From NCBI RefSeq assembly GCF_020829685.1, contig NZ_JAIVFR010000495.1, positions 1-5,500 of the forward strand: a stretch of DNA of 5,500 nucleotides. The letters run 5' to 3'. A model generated the notes under the pieces. That model was not told where the DNA came from, ran no database searches, and was given only the letters and a program-made list of their open reading frames with translations. Origin of the DNA: Nostoc sp. CHAB 5715. GTDB lineage: Bacteria > Cyanobacteriota > Cyanobacteriia > Cyanobacteriales > Nostocaceae. The position numbers and the translations under genes are program-made. Shown piece after piece: positions 5,043 to 5,500 of the stretch. The stretch's first letter is position 1, and the number at the start of each line of letters is the position of its first letter.

Positions 5043-5453
5043 TTAAACTGCTAGATAACGCCGCAAAAAACTTTCTAATGTCTCCAACTGGAAGTTATAA
5101 ATCGCTTCCAAATTGGCAATTTCATCTTTTGTACAGAAAAATTCATTTGCTAGCAATGTGCGATAAGTTCCTAAAGCTTTTTGAATTTGGGGATTAATTA
5201 AACCCAATACACTCTGTAACCCATCAACGGCAAATAGTGGTGAGTTAATTATTACTGGCTGTTTGTTGAAGATCCGACCAAAAATCCGGGGAATATCTTC
5301 TCGTAATAAAATCTCTGGCCCTCCTACTGGGAAAATTTGGTTACGAGCGCCTTCAACTGTCACAGAATCCACCACTATCCTTGCTAAATCATCGGTACTG
5401 ACAATTGAGGTACGGTTTTTGCGATCGCCAATGAGCAGCCAGTAATAATTAAC
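5043..5453 (-). pseudogene. SDR/NmrA-type NAD(P)-binding protein, C-terminal part, interrupted
   Basis: The frame ends at TAA (5045-5043) and is open back to 5453, where an in-frame TGA (5456-5454) stops it. It gives about 136 residues with no ATG. The only start-like codon is a GTG at 5375, in the middle of a conserved-looking stretch. The sequence GDRKNRTSIVSTDDLARI, then VDSVTVEGARNQIFPVGGPEILL, resembles the C-terminal half of atypical short-chain dehydrogenases of the NmrA/epimerase type. These bind NAD(P) through an N-terminal GxxGxxG fold, which is missing here. The frame is lost because sequence from 5436 onward is an inverted copy of 5197-5261. Residues upstream of about 5435 (YYW and beyond) are therefore not native. 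It may be a genuine broken gene, or an intact gene whose upstream part is misassembled. It lies upstream of the HlyD gene in the same direction, separated by repeats. Confidence 0.7.
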
Positions 5454-5500
5454 TCACCACTATTTGCCGTTGATGGGTTACAGAGTGTATTGGGTTTAAT
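5436..5500. repeat. Perfect 65-bp inverted copy of 5197-5261
   Basis: Every base from 5436 to the window edge is the reverse complement of 5261 down to 5197 with no mismatch, and the match may continue beyond the edge. The base just before the junction (5435) does not match (5262), so the left limit is sharp. The two arms flank a 174-base spacer (5262-5435). The copied sequence is coding DNA of the SDR gene. The arrangement is that of a fold-back: a strand ending near CAGCC at 5436 re-primed on GGCTG at 5257-5261 and copied back. Confidence 0.93.

Noticed and set aside
5046..5375. Intact 110-residue protein starting at the GTG at 5375
   Set aside because: Family-like sequence (GDRKNRTSIVSTDDLARI) continues in frame upstream of this codon, so it is an internal Val of a longer protein, not a start.
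5263..5445. Open frame of 60 codons on the + strand
   Set aside because: It is antisense to the SDR coding sequence and runs into the inverted duplication. It is a by-product of that sequence.
5197..5500. Site-specific invertible switch (174-bp segment between inverted repeats)
   Set aside because: The arms are ordinary coding sequence of one gene with no recombinase gene nearby. A fold-back event or artefact explains the arrangement more simply.

Overview
The window looks like chromosomal DNA of a filamentous, Nostoc/Anabaena-type cyanobacterium. The evidence is five copies of the HIP1 octamer GCGATCGC (867, 3204, 4497, 4630, 5421), heptamer GGGGA(A/G)T tandem repeats, several intergenic palindromic repeats of the kind common in these genomes, and AT-rich spacers. 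The protein sequences also read like cyanobacterial family members. No rRNA, tRNA, CRISPR array or complete transposase gene is visible.

Layout. (1) 1-174, + strand: the C-terminal 57 residues of an ABC exporter ATPase. (2) 308-598, - strand: a 96-residue protein with a signal peptide and four cysteines, convergent with the ABC gene and separated from it by a 12-bp hairpin. (3) 599-1149: a non-coding stretch with a large GTAGGTTGGGTT palindrome (778-851), a possible signal-peptide relic and an AT-rich promoter region. (4) 1150-2721, + strand: a complete S8 subtilase (523 aa) with an intact catalytic triad and a repeated C-terminal tail. (5) 2722-3305: a non-coding stretch made almost entirely of repeats. 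An inverted-repeat module (2735-3153) contains a 113-bp MITE-like insertion (2875-2987) flanked by a possible AAGTCT target duplication. (6) 3306-4802, - strand: a complete HlyD-type membrane fusion protein (498 aa). (7) 4803-5042: a G-rich heptamer array and a perfect 52-bp tandem duplication lying directly upstream of the HlyD start codon. (8) 5043 to the right edge, - strand: the C-terminal part of an SDR/NmrA-type NAD(P)-binding protein, cut off by a perfect inverted duplication of 65 bp of its own coding sequence (5197-5261 copied inverted at 5436-5500).

How the genes relate. An ABC exporter ATPase, a HlyD-type adaptor and a subtilase without a recognisable Sec signal lie within 5 kb, as a type I export locus might be arranged. 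The genes are not in one operon (ABC and protease on +, HlyD on -), so a functional link is inferred, not shown. The most striking DNA-level signals are the inverted duplication at the right edge, which may be an assembly or amplification fold-back artefact or a recent rearrangement, and the nested repeat insertion between the protease and HlyD genes.
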